Assembly: GCF_003008575.1 (NCBI RefSeq)
Contig: NZ_CP027667.1
Location: 1,802,501-1,866,500 of the forward strand
Direction of reading: 5' to 3'
Length of the DNA stretch: 64,000 nucleotides
Origin: Melaminivora suipulveris
Lineage (GTDB): Bacteria > Pseudomonadota > Gammaproteobacteria > Burkholderiales > Burkholderiaceae_C
The position numbers and the translations under genes are program-made. This document shows positions 30,508-39,857 of this stretch, piece by piece. Positions within the stretch are counted from its first letter, which is position 1; each line of letters begins with the position of its first letter. The notes beneath the pieces were generated by a model, which saw only the letters and a list, made by a program, of their open reading frames with translations, made no database searches and had not been told where the DNA came from.

Positions 30508-31632
30508 ATGACCACCTTGTTCAACCCCCTGCAGACCGGCGCGCTGCGCCTGGCCAACCGCGTCGCCATGGCGCCGCTGACGCGCAACCGCGCGCCCGGT
30601 GCCATCCCCACCGCGCTCGCCGTGGAGTACTACCGCCAGCGCGCCAGCGCCGGGCTGTTGATCTCCGAGGCCACGGCCATCAGCCACCAGGGCCAGGGCT
30701 ATGCCGACGTGCCGGGCCTGTACGGCAGCGAGCAGCTGGACGGCTGGAGGCGCGTGACGGACGCCGTGCACGCGGCGGGCGGCAGCATCGTCTGCCAGCT
30801 CTGGCACGTGGGCCGCATCTCGCACACCAGCCTGCAGCCCCATGGGGGCGCGCCGGTGTCGGCCTCGGCGTTGCAGGCCCATTCCAAGACCTATCTGCTG
30901 GACCGTGGCGACGGCCGCGCCGGCTTCGCGCCCACTTCGACGCCACGCGCGCTGGACGCCGAGGAGCTGCCGGGCATCGTCCACACCTTCGCCGCCGCCG
31001 CGCGCAACGCCGTGCAGACCGCCGGCTTCGACGGCGTGGAAATCCACGGCGCCAATGGCTACCTGCTGGAGCAGTTCCTGAAAAGCGGCGCCAACCAGCG
31101 CAGCGATGACTACGGCGGCAGCATCGAGAACCGCGCCCGCCTGATGCTGGAAGTGGCGCGCGCCGTGGCCGACGCCGTGGGCGGCGAGCGCACCGGCATC
31201 CGCCTGTCGCCGGTCACGCCGGCCAACGACATCGTGGACGCCGATCCGCAGCCGCTGTACGACTACCTGGCGCGCCAGCTCGCGCCCCTGGGCCTGGCCT
31301 ACGTGCACGTCATCGAGGGCGCGACCGGCGGGCCGCGTGAAGTCGAAGGCCGGCCTTTCGACTACGCCGCTTTCAAGGCCGCATACCGGGATGCCGGCGG
31401 CCAGGGCGCGTGGATGGTCAACAACGGCTACGACCGCGCCATGGCCGAAGAGGCCGTCGCCAGCGGCCGCGCCGACGTGGTGGCCTTCGGCAAGGCCTTC
31501 ATCTCCAACCCCGACCTGGTGCAGCGCCTGCGCAGCGGGGCGCCGCTGGCCGACTGGGACACCAGGACCTTCTACGGCGGCGACGCGCGCGGCTATACCG
31601 ACTATCCGGCGCTGGCCTCCACCGGCGGCTGA
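30508..31632 (+). CDS. Old yellow enzyme family alkene/flavin oxidoreductase
   Basis: 374 residues, an FMN TIM barrel. Motifs of the NemA/OYE family: ANRVAMAPLTRNRAPG, GLLISEATAISHQGQGYADV, CQLWHVGRISH, VEIHGANGYLLEQFLKSGAN, RSDDYGGSIENRARLMLEV and MVNNGYDRAMAEEAVASGRA. It would reduce activated alkenes, N-ethylmaleimide or nitrate esters with NAD(P)H. It follows a GST, so the pair fits detoxification of electrophiles. ATG 30508 matches the family N-terminus (LFNPLQTGALRLANRV). Confidence 0.93.
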   Translation: MTTLFNPLQTGALRLANRVAMAPLTRNRAPGAIPTALAVEYYRQRASAGLLISEATAISHQGQGYADVPGLYGSEQLDGWRRVTDAVHAAGGSIVCQLWHVGRISHTSLQPHGGAPVSASALQAHSKTYLLDRGDGRAGFAPTSTPRALDAEELPGIVHTFAAAARNAVQTAGFDGVEIHGANGYLLEQFLKSGANQRSDDYGGSIENRARLMLEVARAVADAVGGERTGIRLSPVTPANDIVDADPQPLYDYLARQLAPLGLAYVHVIEGATGGPREVEGRPFDYAAFKAAYRDAGGQGAWMVNNGYDRAMAEEAVASGRADVVAFGKAFISNPDLVQRLRSGAPLADWDTRTFYGGDARGYTDYPALASTGG

Positions 31633-31668
31633 CAGCGGCGCTGAAGCGCCGATTTCAAGCCAAAAGTG

Positions 31669-31723
31669 CCTTCAGTCGGCGTAAATGAAGCGTGAGCAGC
31701 TATCTTTTTTGATAGTTGCTCAG
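31669..31723 (+). repeat. Comamonadaceae-type intergenic repeat, copy 6
   Basis: CCTTCAGTCGGCGTAAATGA, then GCAGCTATCTTTTTTGATAGTTGC, a hairpin with a T-rich loop. It lies between the convergent OYE and chemoreceptor genes and could serve as a terminator for both. Confidence 0.8.
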
Positions 31724-33369
31724 CTCGCCAGGCGCAGCGCGGCGGCAGCCCCACCCAGGCGCGGTGCGGCATCCGCCGTCGCCAGGTGATCCACCGGCGC
31801 CACGCCATCGGCCAGGCGGAACTGCTGCACCACCAGCGACAGACGCTGCGCCTGCTCGCGCAGCGATGCGGCGGCGGCGGCGGACTGCTCGACCAGCGCG
31901 GCGTTTTGCTGCGTCATGCGGTCGATCTCGCCCACCGCGCCGTTGACCTGGCCGATACCGGCGTTCTGCTCGGCGGCGGCGGAGTTGATCTCGCCGATGA
32001 TGTCCGTCACGCGCTGCACGCCGGCGACGATCTCCTGCATGGCACGGCCGGCGTCCTCGACCTGGCGCACGCCGCCATCCACCGCCGCCACGCTGGCGCC
32101 GATGAGCTGCTTGATCTCGCTGGCCGCCTGCGCCGAGCGCTGCGCCAGGCTGCGCACCTCGCCTGCCACCACGGCGAAGCCTCGGCCCTGCTCGCCGGCG
32201 CGCGCCGCTTCCACCGCGGCGTTCAGCGCCAGGATGTTGGTCTGAAAGGCGATGGAGTCGATCAGGCCGATGATGTCGCCGATCTTGCGGCTGGAGCCGG
32301 CGATGCCGTGCATGCTTTGCACCGCCTGCGCGACGATCTCACCGCCGCGCATGGCCACGCCCGAGGCCGAGCTGACCAGCTGGTTGGCCACCTGCGTGCT
32401 GGACGCCGTCTGCTGCACCGTGACGGTGAGCTGCGACAGCGAGGCCACCGCCTCCTGGGCGTTGCTGGCGGTCTGCTCGGTGCGCGCCGACAGATCCTGG
32501 TTGCCGCTGGCGATCTCGGCGCTGGCGGTGGCGATGCTGCCGCTGGCGTCGCGCACCTGCGCCACCAGCTGGCCCAGGCCGTTTTGCATGTCCCTCAGCG
32601 CGCGCTGCAGATCGGCCACCTCGTCGCGGCCGACGATGCGCACCTGACCCGAGAGGTCGCCGCCGGCGATGGCCTGCGCCAGCGCGCGCACCGACACCAG
32701 CGGGCGGCAAATCGAGATCATGTTCAGCAGTGTCAGCGGCACCACCACCAGCAGCGCCAGCAGCACGGCGGCGATGAACAGCCACTTGGTCTGCTCGGCC
32801 GTGCGGCCCTGCTCGGCAATGGCGGCCTGCACCTCATCGGCCAGGCGCTTGTCCAGCTCCTGCATCTGCGTGGCGGCAGCGGCGTACTGCGTCACCGCGC
32901 GCTCGCTCATGCGGTTGGCCACCGTGGCGGTGTCGTAGCCGCCGTCCTCCAGCTGCCGCGCCACCGCGGTGAACTGCTTGCGGTAGGCGCCCAGGTTCTC
33001 GGCCAGTTGCTGGGCCTGCGCCTGGTTGCGCTCGGGCAGCAGCCTGGCGAAGCGCGCCGCCAGCGCCAGCGAGGCATCCACCGCCTGCTCCCAGCGCGCG
33101 CGCGCGGCGCGCACCTGCTCGGTTTTTTCGTAGTGGATGATCATGTTTTTCTCTTCCTGGCGCACCTGCCCCAGCGCCTCACGCAGCTGGCCCAGCACGG
33201 CCACGGCCGCGTGCGGCCCTTCGATGAAGGACTGGCTTTGCGCGTGGATGCGCAGCATGCCGCCCATGCCGGCGCTGCCCAGCAGGGCCAGAAGTACCAT
33301 GACGACGGCGATGGCGCCGATCATGCGCGTGCGGATGGTGAAGGCACGCATGAGTGCGTTGAAATTCAT
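31720..33369 (-). CDS. Methyl-accepting chemotaxis protein
   Basis: 548 residues. A first membrane helix (MIGAIAVVMVLLALLGSAGM) is followed by a periplasmic four-helix-like sensor. A second helix near residues 195-215 (LFIAAVLLALLVVVPLTLLN), a HAMP domain and a cytoplasmic signalling hairpin come next. The hairpin tip is intact: IIGLIDSIAFQTNILALNAA, then VEAARAGEQGRGFAVVAGEV. The ligand is not predictable. No other chemotaxis gene is adjacent. ATG 33369 is preferred over upstream starts because the family begins near this helix. Confidence 0.93.
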   Translation of the reverse strand: MNFNALMRAFTIRTRMIGAIAVVMVLLALLGSAGMGGMLRIHAQSQSFIEGPHAAVAVLGQLREALGQVRQEEKNMIIHYEKTEQVRAARARWEQAVDASLALAARFARLLPERNQAQAQQLAENLGAYRKQFTAVARQLEDGGYDTATVANRMSERAVTQYAAAATQMQELDKRLADEVQAAIAEQGRTAEQTKWLFIAAVLLALLVVVPLTLLNMISICRPLVSVRALAQAIAGGDLSGQVRIVGRDEVADLQRALRDMQNGLGQLVAQVRDASGSIATASAEIASGNQDLSARTEQTASNAQEAVASLSQLTVTVQQTASSTQVANQLVSSASGVAMRGGEIVAQAVQSMHGIAGSSRKIGDIIGLIDSIAFQTNILALNAAVEAARAGEQGRGFAVVAGEVRSLAQRSAQAASEIKQLIGASVAAVDGGVRQVEDAGRAMQEIVAGVQRVTDIIGEINSAAAEQNAGIGQVNGAVGEIDRMTQQNAALVEQSAAAAASLREQAQRLSLVVQQFRLADGVAPVDHLATADAAPRLGGAAAALRLAS

Positions 33370-33478
33370 GGCTTGTCTCTCGGATTCAGCGCGGCCCGGC
33401 CTGGGTCGGCAAGGTTCGCAGGGATGCAACAAAACGTTGCAGTTTGCCAGACCCGCCCGCCTTGCCGGCACAAATTTT

Positions 33479-35962
33479 TCAACCGCGCCAGCGCTTCAAT
33501 AGCAGGGCGTTGGTCATCACGCTGACCGAGCTCATGGCCATCGCCGCTCCGGCCACCACCGGGCTCAGGTAGCCCAGCGCCGCCAGCGGGATGCCGGCGA
33601 CGTTGTAGATGAAGGCCCAGAACAGGTTCTGGCGGATCTTGATCACCGTGCGGTGCGAGATGTCCAGCGCCGCGGCCACCAGGGCCGGATCGCCGCGCAT
33701 CAGCGTGATGCCGGCCGCGTGCATGGCCACGTCCGTGCCGTTGCCCATGGCCATGCCGACGTCGGCCGCAGCCAGCGCCGGAGCGTCGTTCACGCCGTCG
33801 CCGACCATCGCAACGACGTGACCGCCTTTTTGCAACTGACGCACGGCATCGGCCTTGCCGTCGGGCAGCACCTCGGCCATGACCTCGCCGGCGTCCGGGT
33901 CCAGGCCCAGCCGTCGCGCCATGGCCTCGGCGGCGCCGCGGTTGTCGCCGGAGATCATCACGCAGCGCACGCCGCGCTCCTTCAGGCGCGCCAACGCGTC
34001 GCGAGCGCCGGGCTTGGGTTCGTCGCCGAAGGCCAGCAGCGCGCGCACGACGGGCGCGCCTTGCGGCTGCGCCTCGGCCAGCGCCGAGACGGTCGCACCC
34101 TGCTGCTGCAGCTCCTCGGCGCGCCGTTGCAGCGTACCCAGCGGTGCATTGAGCTCCTGCATCCAGCGCAGGCTGCCAATCAGCCATTGCGCGCCCCGCA
34201 CCTGCCCCTCGGTGCCCCGGCCGGGCACGGCGCGCACGGCGCTGGCCTCGGGCGGCGTCAGGCCGCGCTCCTGCGCCGCCTGCAGCACGGCGCGCGCCAG
34301 CGGGTGTTCGCTGCCGCTTTGCACTCCCGCCACCGCCGTCAGCAGCGCGGCCTCGTCCTCGCCCTGTTCCACGTGAAACGCGGTCAGGCGCGGCTGGCCG
34401 ACGGTCAAAGTGCCCGTCTTGTCGAAGGCCACGGTGTCGACGCGGTGCGCGGTTTCCAGCGCCTCGGCGTCCTTGATCAGCACGCCGTGCTGCGCGGCCA
34501 CGCCCGTGCCGGCCATGATGGCCGCCGGCGTCGCCAGGCCCAGCGCGCAGGGGCAGGCGATGACCAGCACCGCCACGGCGCGAATCAGTGCCGTCTCGGT
34601 GCCGCTGCCGGCCAGCAGCCAGCCGGCGAGCGTCAGCAGCGCGATGACCAGCACCACCGGCACGAAGACGGCCGCCACTTGGTCGACCAGCCGCTGGATG
34701 GGCGCCTTGGCGGCTTGCGCGTCCTCGACCAGGCGGATGATGCGCGCCAGCACCGTCTCGGCGCCCACCGCCGTGACCTCCATGACCAAACGGCCCTCGC
34801 CGTTGATGGAGCCACCCGTGAGCTTGCCGCCGGCCTCGCGCGTCACAGGCAGCGGCTCGCCGGTCAGCATGGATTCGTCGACCTGGGTGTGGCCCTCGAC
34901 CACGGTGCCGTCCAGCGGGATGCGCTCGCCGGGGCGCACCACCAGGCGGTCGCCGGCCAGGATCTCGGCGATCGGCACGTCGACCTCGCCGTCCCGGCCC
35001 AGCAGATGCGCCACGTCCGGGCGCAGCGCATGCAGCGCGCGGATGGCCGCCGTGGTCTGGCGCTTGGCGCGCGCCTCCAGCCACTTGCCCAGCAGCACCA
35101 GCGTGATGACCACGGCCGAGGCCTCGAAGTACAGGTGCGGCACCTCGCCTGGCGCGGCCGTGGCCCACAACCACAGCGACAGGCCATAGCCGGCGCTGGT
35201 GCCCAGGGCGACCAACAGGTCCATGTTGCCGGTCAAGGCCTTGGCCGCGTGCCAGCCGGCCCGGTAAAAGCGCGCGCCCAGGATGAACTGCACGGGCGTC
35301 GCCAGCAGGAACTGCGCCCACGCCGGCAGCATCCAGTGCTTGCCCAGCAGGTCGCCGAACATGGGCAGCACCAGCGGCGCCGAAAGGACCAGGCCCAGCG
35401 CCACTGGCATGAAGCCGGCCCAGGGCGAGGCATCAAGCTCCTCGGCCTGCGCCGCAGCCAGGTCGCGCGGTTCGTAGCCGGCGTTGCGGATGGCGCGGCG
35501 CCCGAGCTGCGGCACATCGGGCGCCTGGCTGGCGTCATAGGTGACGTGCACCGATTCGGTCGCCAGGTTCACACTGGCCTCCCGCACCCCTGGCACTTTG
35601 CGCAAGGCACGCTCGACGCGGCCCACGCAGGTCGCGCAGGTCATGCCGCCCACACCCAGGTCCAGCGTGGCATCAAAGCCGGCCGGCGGCGGCTGTGCTG
35701 CGCCCAGCGCCTCGTAGCCGGCATCCTGCACGGCGCGCCGCGCGATCTCGGGCATGTCGGGCGAAGCCTGCGCGTCGTAGGTGATGCGCGCGGACTCGGT
35801 CGCCAGGTTCACCGTGGCGTCCTGCACGCCGGGCAGCTTGCGCAGCGCGCGCTCCACGCGGCCGACGCAGGTGGCACAGGTCATGCCGCCCACGCCCAGA
35901 TCGAGCGTGGCGCCCGTGGCGGCGGCTGAAGGGTGGGCAGAGGCGGTGACGGTATCGGTCAT
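33479..35962 (-). CDS. copA: Copper-exporting P1B-type ATPase
   Basis: 827 residues. Two N-terminal heavy-metal-binding domains have CATC motifs at Cys29/Cys32 and Cys109/Cys112, exactly 80 residues apart and nearly identical around the motif. Membrane motif CPC ([15 protein letters not shown]), phosphorylation motif [16 protein letters not shown] ([10 protein letters not shown]) and [20 protein letters not shown] are all intact. It pumps Cu(I) out of the cytosol. A CueR-type operator lies upstream (35977-36000). A near-perfect parS sequence occurs in the coding region at 34365-34380. Confidence 0.96.
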   Translation of the reverse strand: MTDTVTASAHPSAAATGATLDLGVGGMTCATCVGRVERALRKLPGVQDATVNLATESARITYDAQASPDMPEIARRAVQDAGYEALGAAQPPPAGFDATLDLGVGGMTCATCVGRVERALRKVPGVREASVNLATESVHVTYDASQAPDVPQLGRRAIRNAGYEPRDLAAAQAEELDASPWAGFMPVALGLVLSAPLVLPMFGDLLGKHWMLPAWAQFLLATPVQFILGARFYRAGWHAAKALTGNMDLLVALGTSAGYGLSLWLWATAAPGEVPHLYFEASAVVITLVLLGKWLEARAKRQTTAAIRALHALRPDVAHLLGRDGEVDVPIAEILAGDRLVVRPGERIPLDGTVVEGHTQVDESMLTGEPLPVTREAGGKLTGGSINGEGRLVMEVTAVGAETVLARIIRLVEDAQAAKAPIQRLVDQVAAVFVPVVLVIALLTLAGWLLAGSGTETALIRAVAVLVIACPCALGLATPAAIMAGTGVAAQHGVLIKDAEALETAHRVDTVAFDKTGTLTVGQPRLTAFHVEQGEDEAALLTAVAGVQSGSEHPLARAVLQAAQERGLTPPEASAVRAVPGRGTEGQVRGAQWLIGSLRWMQELNAPLGTLQRRAEELQQQGATVSALAEAQPQGAPVVRALLAFGDEPKPGARDALARLKERGVRCVMISGDNRGAAEAMARRLGLDPDAGEVMAEVLPDGKADAVRQLQKGGHVVAMVGDGVNDAPALAAADVGMAMGNGTDVAMHAAGITLMRGDPALVAAALDISHRTVIKIRQNLFWAFIYNVAGIPLAALGYLSPVVAGAAMAMSSVSVMTNALLLKRWRG
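34365..34380. promoter_or_regulatory. parS: Near-perfect parS sequence inside copA
   Basis: TGTTCCACGTGAAACG differs from TGTTNCACGTGAAACA only at the last base. It lies about 7.6 kb from the perfect site at 26757, within the distance over which parS sites cluster. Confidence 0.5.
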
Positions 35963-35976
35963 GGCGGCACCATAAA

Positions 35977-36000
35977 CCTTGACAGCATGGCAAAGTCAAG
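35977..36000 (-). promoter_or_regulatory. CueR-type operator for copA
   Basis: On the minus strand: CTTGACTTTGCCATGCTGTCAAGG. CTTGAC and GTCAAG form the dyad recognised by CueR-like MerR regulators, placed between the -35 and -10 positions of a long-spacer promoter. The copA start is just downstream. Confidence 0.8.
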
Positions 36001-36046
36001 CCATGGGCCGCGCCAGGGCGTCAGCCTTTCCCACTACCCGGCAGCG

Positions 36047-36069
36047 CTTGACTTTGCCACCGTGTCAGG
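36047..36069 (+). promoter_or_regulatory. CueR-type operator for the CopZ-like gene
   Basis: CTTGACTTTGCCACCGTGTCAGG on the plus strand shares the CTTGACTTTGCCA half with the copA operator and has GTCAGG as the second half. It sits about 60 bases upstream of the small chaperone gene. Confidence 0.75.
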
Positions 36070-36130
36070 CTTCATCATGGCGGCGTGCGGGCGTCGTGCC
36101 CGTTTGGCACCATTGAAAGGAGCGGCCACC

Positions 36131-36328
36131 ATGCAACATCAATTCAGCGTCCAGGGGATGACCTGCGGCCACTGCGAGCGCGCCGTCGTGCACGCCGTGC
36201 GCGAGGTGGACACGGAGGCCGTCGTGCGCGTCGATCTGGGTAGCGGCCAGGTCACCGTGGAGAGCGACAAGTCGCGCGACGCGATTGCCAACGCCATCCG
36301 CGAGGAGGGCTACCAGGTCGCCGCCTGA
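36131..36328 (+). CDS. CopZ-like copper chaperone (heavy-metal-associated domain)
   Basis: 65 residues, a single HMA domain with copper-binding motif GMTCGHCERAV; the rest (VRVDLGSGQVTVESDKSRDA) has the usual ferredoxin-like pattern. It would deliver Cu(I) to CopA. AAGGAG precedes ATG 36131. The gene is divergent from copA, with a CueR-type operator of its own, and is closed by a strong terminator. Confidence 0.93.
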   Translation: MQHQFSVQGMTCGHCERAVVHAVREVDTEAVVRVDLGSGQVTVESDKSRDAIANAIREEGYQVAA

Positions 36329-36340
36329 GCGCCGTCAGGC

Positions 36341-36380
36341 AAAAGGCCGGTGCAGCGCGTGGACGCTGCACCGGCCTTTT
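36341..36380. terminator. Strong bidirectional terminator between copper chaperone and soxB
   Basis: A perfect 17-bp stem: AAAAGGCCGGTGCAGCG pairs with CGCTGCACCGGCCTTTT around loop CGTGGA. The A-run and T-run at the ends let it stop transcription from both sides. Confidence 0.9.
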
Positions 36381-36382
36381 CA

Positions 36383-36432
36383 CTATTGTTTTTATAGCAT
36401 CCCGCGCTTGATTCGCGCCGACTGAGAGCCTT
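36383..36432 (-). repeat. Comamonadaceae-type intergenic repeat, copy 7
   Basis: Reverse orientation: CTATTGTTTTTATAGC hairpin, then CGCGCTTGATTCGCGCCGAC and TGAGAGCC. It follows the terminator directly, at the 3' end of soxB. Confidence 0.75.
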
Positions 36433-36445
36433 TTTGGCTGATATT

Positions 36446-38179
36446 TCAGCCCGCCATCCCCGGATTGGGCACTGCGCCCGTCAGGCGCGGCATGTTGGGC
36501 TGGCGCGTCGCCACCTTGCCGCCGCGAGCTTTCAGCCACTGCTCGACGAGATCCCAGACCATCGGGTTGCCGGCCTTGGCCGCCTCCTCCGACACCGGCG
36601 CCCAGCCGGCCACCTTGTAGGTCTTGTTCGGATCGATCAGCTCGCCCTTCAGGCGCATGTTGGACACCCGCTTGCCCATGGTCTCCAGCGGGTTGAAGTC
36701 ATACGTCATGCCGCCCACGCGCACCATGTCGCCGCCCTGCTGGTAGTAGGGGTCGGGGTTGAACAGGTTGTCGCCCACGTCCTCCATCACCGTCTTGATC
36801 ATCTCGCCCTTCATGTCGGTGAGCGTGGCGTAGCTGTAGGTGGTGGCGGTCATGTCCATGACCCACTCGCGCGTGATGGCCTGGCCGGGCAGCAGCGTCG
36901 TGCCCCAGCGAAAGCCCGGCGAGAAGGCGAGGTCTGCACCCTGCACGTCCATCAGCGCATCGACGATCAACTGGTCGCCGGTGCCGTTGAAGTTGCCGCG
37001 GCGGTACAGCAAACCTTCGGTGATGGCCAGCTGCTCGGACAGCTTGGCCTCGTACGGCGCGCGCATGCGGGTAATGAGCGCGTCCATCTCTGGGTCAGCC
37101 GGCAGCATGTTGGAGAACACTGGCAGCAGCTTGTAGCGGTAGTCCGCCACCTTGCCGTCCTTGACCTGCAAATCGAGCACGCCCAGGAACTTGCCGTTGC
37201 TGCCGGCGTTGGTCACCAGCGTCTGGCCGCCAGCATTCTTCACCACGCTGGCCACGGGCATGCCGTCGTGCGTGTGCCCGCCCAGGATGGCGTCGATGCC
37301 GCGCACGCGGCTGGCCATCTTCAGGTCCACGTCCATGCCGTTGTGGCTCAGCACGACGACGACTTTCGCACCCTTGGCGCGCGCCTCGTCCACCACCTTT
37401 TGCATGTGCTCGTCCTGGATGCCGAACTCCCACTCGGACACCATCCAGCGCGGGTTGGCGATCGGCGTGTAGGGGAAGGCCTGGCCGATCACGGCGCAGG
37501 GCACGCCGTTGATCTGGCGCATCGCGTAGTGCTTGAACACCGGATCGCCGAAATCGGTGGTCTTGATGTTCTGCGCGACGAAGTCGACCTTGCCGGCGAA
37601 GTCTTTCTCGACGATCTCCTTGACGCGGTCCATGCCGAGCGTGAACTCGAAGTGCCCGGTCATGACATCCACGCCCAGCAGCTTGCAGGCGTCGACCATG
37701 TCCTGGCCCTTGGTCCACAGCGCCAGGCCGCTGCCCTGCCAGGTGTCGCCGCCGTCGACCAGCAGCGCGCCGGGGCGATTGGCGCGCAGGCGCTTGACCA
37801 GCGTGGCCAGGTGCGCGAAGCCGCCCACCTTGCCGTAGCGCTGCGCGGCCTGCTCGAAGTCCAGGTAGGTCAGCGCGTGCGCCATGGGCGTGCCGGGCTT
37901 GACGCCCACCGCCTTCAAGAGCTCGTCGCCCACCAGGTGGGGCAGGCGCCCGCGCATATCGCCAATCCCTAGGTTCACGCTGGGCTCGCGGAAGTACAGG
38001 GGCTTCAACTGCGCATGGCAGTCGGTCATGTGCAGGAACGACACGTTGCCGAAGGCCGGTATGTCGTACAGGCCCTGCGCGGCCGTCTGGGCGCTGGCCT
38101 GGGCGTAGGCGCCCAGGCCCATGCCGGCGGCGCTGGCGGCGCCCAGGACTTGCAGGAATTCGCGTTTGCTGAGGTTCAT
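36446..38179 (-). CDS. soxB: Thiosulfohydrolase SoxB
   Basis: 577 residues. SoxB hydrolyses the terminal sulfonate from SoxY-bound thiosulfate, releasing sulfate. The dimanganese metallophosphatase-like core shows FLHMTDCHAQLKP, VDGGDTWQGSG, VVLSHNGMDVDLKM and ILGGHTHDGMP; the C-terminal nucleotidase-like domain carries NGTGDQLIVDAL. The N-terminus MNLSKREFLQVLGAASAAGM is a Tat-type signal, but with Lys-Arg in place of the usual Arg-Arg. It is the last gene of the sox run and is preceded by a strong hairpin (38188-38227). Confidence 0.96.
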   Translation of the reverse strand: MNLSKREFLQVLGAASAAGMGLGAYAQASAQTAAQGLYDIPAFGNVSFLHMTDCHAQLKPLYFREPSVNLGIGDMRGRLPHLVGDELLKAVGVKPGTPMAHALTYLDFEQAAQRYGKVGGFAHLATLVKRLRANRPGALLVDGGDTWQGSGLALWTKGQDMVDACKLLGVDVMTGHFEFTLGMDRVKEIVEKDFAGKVDFVAQNIKTTDFGDPVFKHYAMRQINGVPCAVIGQAFPYTPIANPRWMVSEWEFGIQDEHMQKVVDEARAKGAKVVVVLSHNGMDVDLKMASRVRGIDAILGGHTHDGMPVASVVKNAGGQTLVTNAGSNGKFLGVLDLQVKDGKVADYRYKLLPVFSNMLPADPEMDALITRMRAPYEAKLSEQLAITEGLLYRRGNFNGTGDQLIVDALMDVQGADLAFSPGFRWGTTLLPGQAITREWVMDMTATTYSYATLTDMKGEMIKTVMEDVGDNLFNPDPYYQQGGDMVRVGGMTYDFNPLETMGKRVSNMRLKGELIDPNKTYKVAGWAPVSEEAAKAGNPMVWDLVEQWLKARGGKVATRQPNMPRLTGAVPNPGMAG

Positions 38180-38187
38180 ATGCAATG

Positions 38188-38227
38188 CGCCCCCCGCCGG
38201 CAGGCGCGTGCCTGCAAACGGGGGGCG
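38188..38227 (-). other. Large hairpin between soxX and soxB
   Basis: An outer stem CGCCCCCC/GGGGGGCG encloses an inner stem GCAGGC/GCCTGC with loop GCGT. On the mRNA strand it ends eight bases before the soxB start and has no T-run. It looks more like an RNA-processing or stabilising structure, or a translation modulator, than a terminator. Confidence 0.55.
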
Positions 38228-38238
38228 TCTGTCATGGT

Positions 38239-38922
38239 TTACTGGTTGACGGGCGAGGCGGGGTCGAGCAGCAGGGCCACGATGTCGGCGACCTGCTTTT
38301 CCGTGAGGATGCCCTTGTGGCCGGCGCGCGGCATGTTGGAGCAGGCCGAATAGGCCTTGCTGTTCCAGATCTTGCCCCAGGTGTACTTCACCATCTCGCG
38401 CGACTCGGGAGAGTTCGGGTCCTTGACGCCGCGCAGCTTGCCGTAGTTGTATAGGCTGGGGCCGATGGTGCCGAACGAGATCTCTTTTTTGTCGATCTGG
38501 TGGCAGTTGTAGCAGTTGCCGCCGTTGGCGACGCCGGCCTTGTCGGTCCAGGTCATGCCGCGGCCGCTTTGCGCGATGGCTTCGCCGGACTTCCAGTCGC
38601 CCAGGTATTTGCCATCGGCAGGCCACTTGATGGTCTGCATGTTCAGCGCCTCGATGCGGCGGGCGGTGGCGGCGTCCAGGGGCTTGCCGGACACGTCGGC
38701 GGCGTTGCAGGCGCGCAGCGTCTCGTCGTCGGCAAAGGCCTTTTGCACGGTGACGATGCCCTTGTCGTGGAAGGATTCCTTGACGATCTTTTGCGTCAGC
38801 GCGTCGATCTCGGCGTTGGACGGCGTGCCGGAGCCGCCGGAGCCGCCAGCGCAACTGGCCAGAGCGGCGGCGACCACGATCAGCGGCAGCGCCACGCGGG
38901 TGGAACGGGAGGAAATTTTCAT
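38239..38922 (-). CDS. soxX: Sulfur oxidation cytochrome SoxX
   Basis: 227 residues. One haem c site NCYNCHQ in the C-terminal half, with a distal methionine candidate in CSNMPRAGHKG. SoxX pairs with SoxA to attach thiosulfate oxidatively to SoxYZ. The protein is longer than the small SoxX of Paracoccus, with about 90 extra residues before the haem domain. The signal contains ALASCAGGSGGSG, which could be a lipobox, so the protein may be membrane-attached. AGGAGA precedes ATG 38922. Confidence 0.92.
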   Translation of the reverse strand: MKISSRSTRVALPLIVVAAALASCAGGSGGSGTPSNAEIDALTQKIVKESFHDKGIVTVQKAFADDETLRACNAADVSGKPLDAATARRIEALNMQTIKWPADGKYLGDWKSGEAIAQSGRGMTWTDKAGVANGGNCYNCHQIDKKEISFGTIGPSLYNYGKLRGVKDPNSPESREMVKYTWGKIWNSKAYSACSNMPRAGHKGILTEKQVADIVALLLDPASPVNQ

Positions 38923-38948
38923 GTTCGTCTCTCCTGCTGGCTGTTGCA

Positions 38949-39767
38949 TCAGCGCTTGATGGTCGGCACGGCCGATTTGTCGCCCTTGGCGTTCACGCCC
39001 AGGAACACGCCCAGCGCCACGGTCACGTCGCTGGCGAAGTCGGGCTCGGGGAAGCGCTGCTGACGGTAGCAGTCGTTCAGGCGGTGCTGCATGGTCCACA
39101 TCTGGCCGTTGGAGACGCGGTAGGCCGGCCAGGCGGCAAAGCCTACGCCGTCGCCGGGAGCCTTGGTCAGAAGCGGCAGATCCTGCAGACGGATGCGCTT
39201 GCCCTCCTCACCGTGGCAGGAGGCGCAGGAAAAGTCGTGCGCACCGCCGCGCATGTAGAACAGCCGCTTGCCCACCTCGTACATGGTGCGCTCCTGCGCG
39301 TGCGACTGCGGCAGCGCAAACGGCATGTCCTTGGACTGCGCCGCCACCCAGGTGGCCAGCGCCGTGGTGTTGGCGCGCTCGCCCTTGCCCCACTGGCCGT
39401 TGATGATTTCCTTGGGGTCTATGCCCTGCAGCGTGCTCATGCAGGTGACCAGGCGCGACTCCAGGTCCTGCACGCGGCCGGTGTCGGCAAAGTAGCGCGG
39501 CAGCTGCACGAAGGCGCCCTTGACCACGCCGGCGCCCAACCCCAGGTCGCAGCGCTCCAGCGACGCGTTCTTGGGGCCGCGCTTTTTCGTCCAGAGGTCT
39601 TCGCCCTTGGCCTCGAACAGGTCGGCGGGATTGCCGTCCTGCAGCATCTCGCGGTATTCCTCGATGGCCTGGGTGGAGGTCTTTTGCGCCAGCGCCGTGC
39701 CGCCTGCGGCCAGCAGGCTGGCGGCGGCTATTGCCAGGGCGGCGCCCTTTCTGCTTTTGTCTTTCAT
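38949..39767 (-). CDS. soxA: Sulfur oxidation cytochrome SoxA
   Basis: 272 residues with a signal peptide ending GTALAQ. Only one haem site is present: FSCASCHGEEG. The N-terminal module keeps cysteines in LERCDLGLG and LVTCMSTLQG but no CxxCH, so it is the monohaem form in which the first haem is replaced by a disulfide. The cysteine in HRLNDCYRQQRFPEP is the expected persulfide ligand to the active haem. It lies between soxZ and soxX with short gaps. Confidence 0.94.
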   Translation of the reverse strand: MKDKSRKGAALAIAAASLLAAGGTALAQKTSTQAIEEYREMLQDGNPADLFEAKGEDLWTKKRGPKNASLERCDLGLGAGVVKGAFVQLPRYFADTGRVQDLESRLVTCMSTLQGIDPKEIINGQWGKGERANTTALATWVAAQSKDMPFALPQSHAQERTMYEVGKRLFYMRGGAHDFSCASCHGEEGKRIRLQDLPLLTKAPGDGVGFAAWPAYRVSNGQMWTMQHRLNDCYRQQRFPEPDFASDVTVALGVFLGVNAKGDKSAVPTIKR

Positions 39768-39857
39768 CGTGTTTGTCTCCTTTGGGGGCGTACAGAACAA
39801 AAAGGCAGCGGCCCGGCCGATCAAGGCGCAGGCGCTGCCACGGGTCGTCGCGCGGGC

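Noticed and set aside
38188..38227. Terminator between soxX and soxB
   Set aside because: The hairpin is strong but lacks a T-run on the transcribed strand and would cut off soxB from its operon.
36446..38854. A single 802-codon frame covering soxB and part of soxX
   Set aside because: Only the part from ATG 38179 matches SoxB; the upstream part is out-of-frame soxX sequence read through the hairpin gap.
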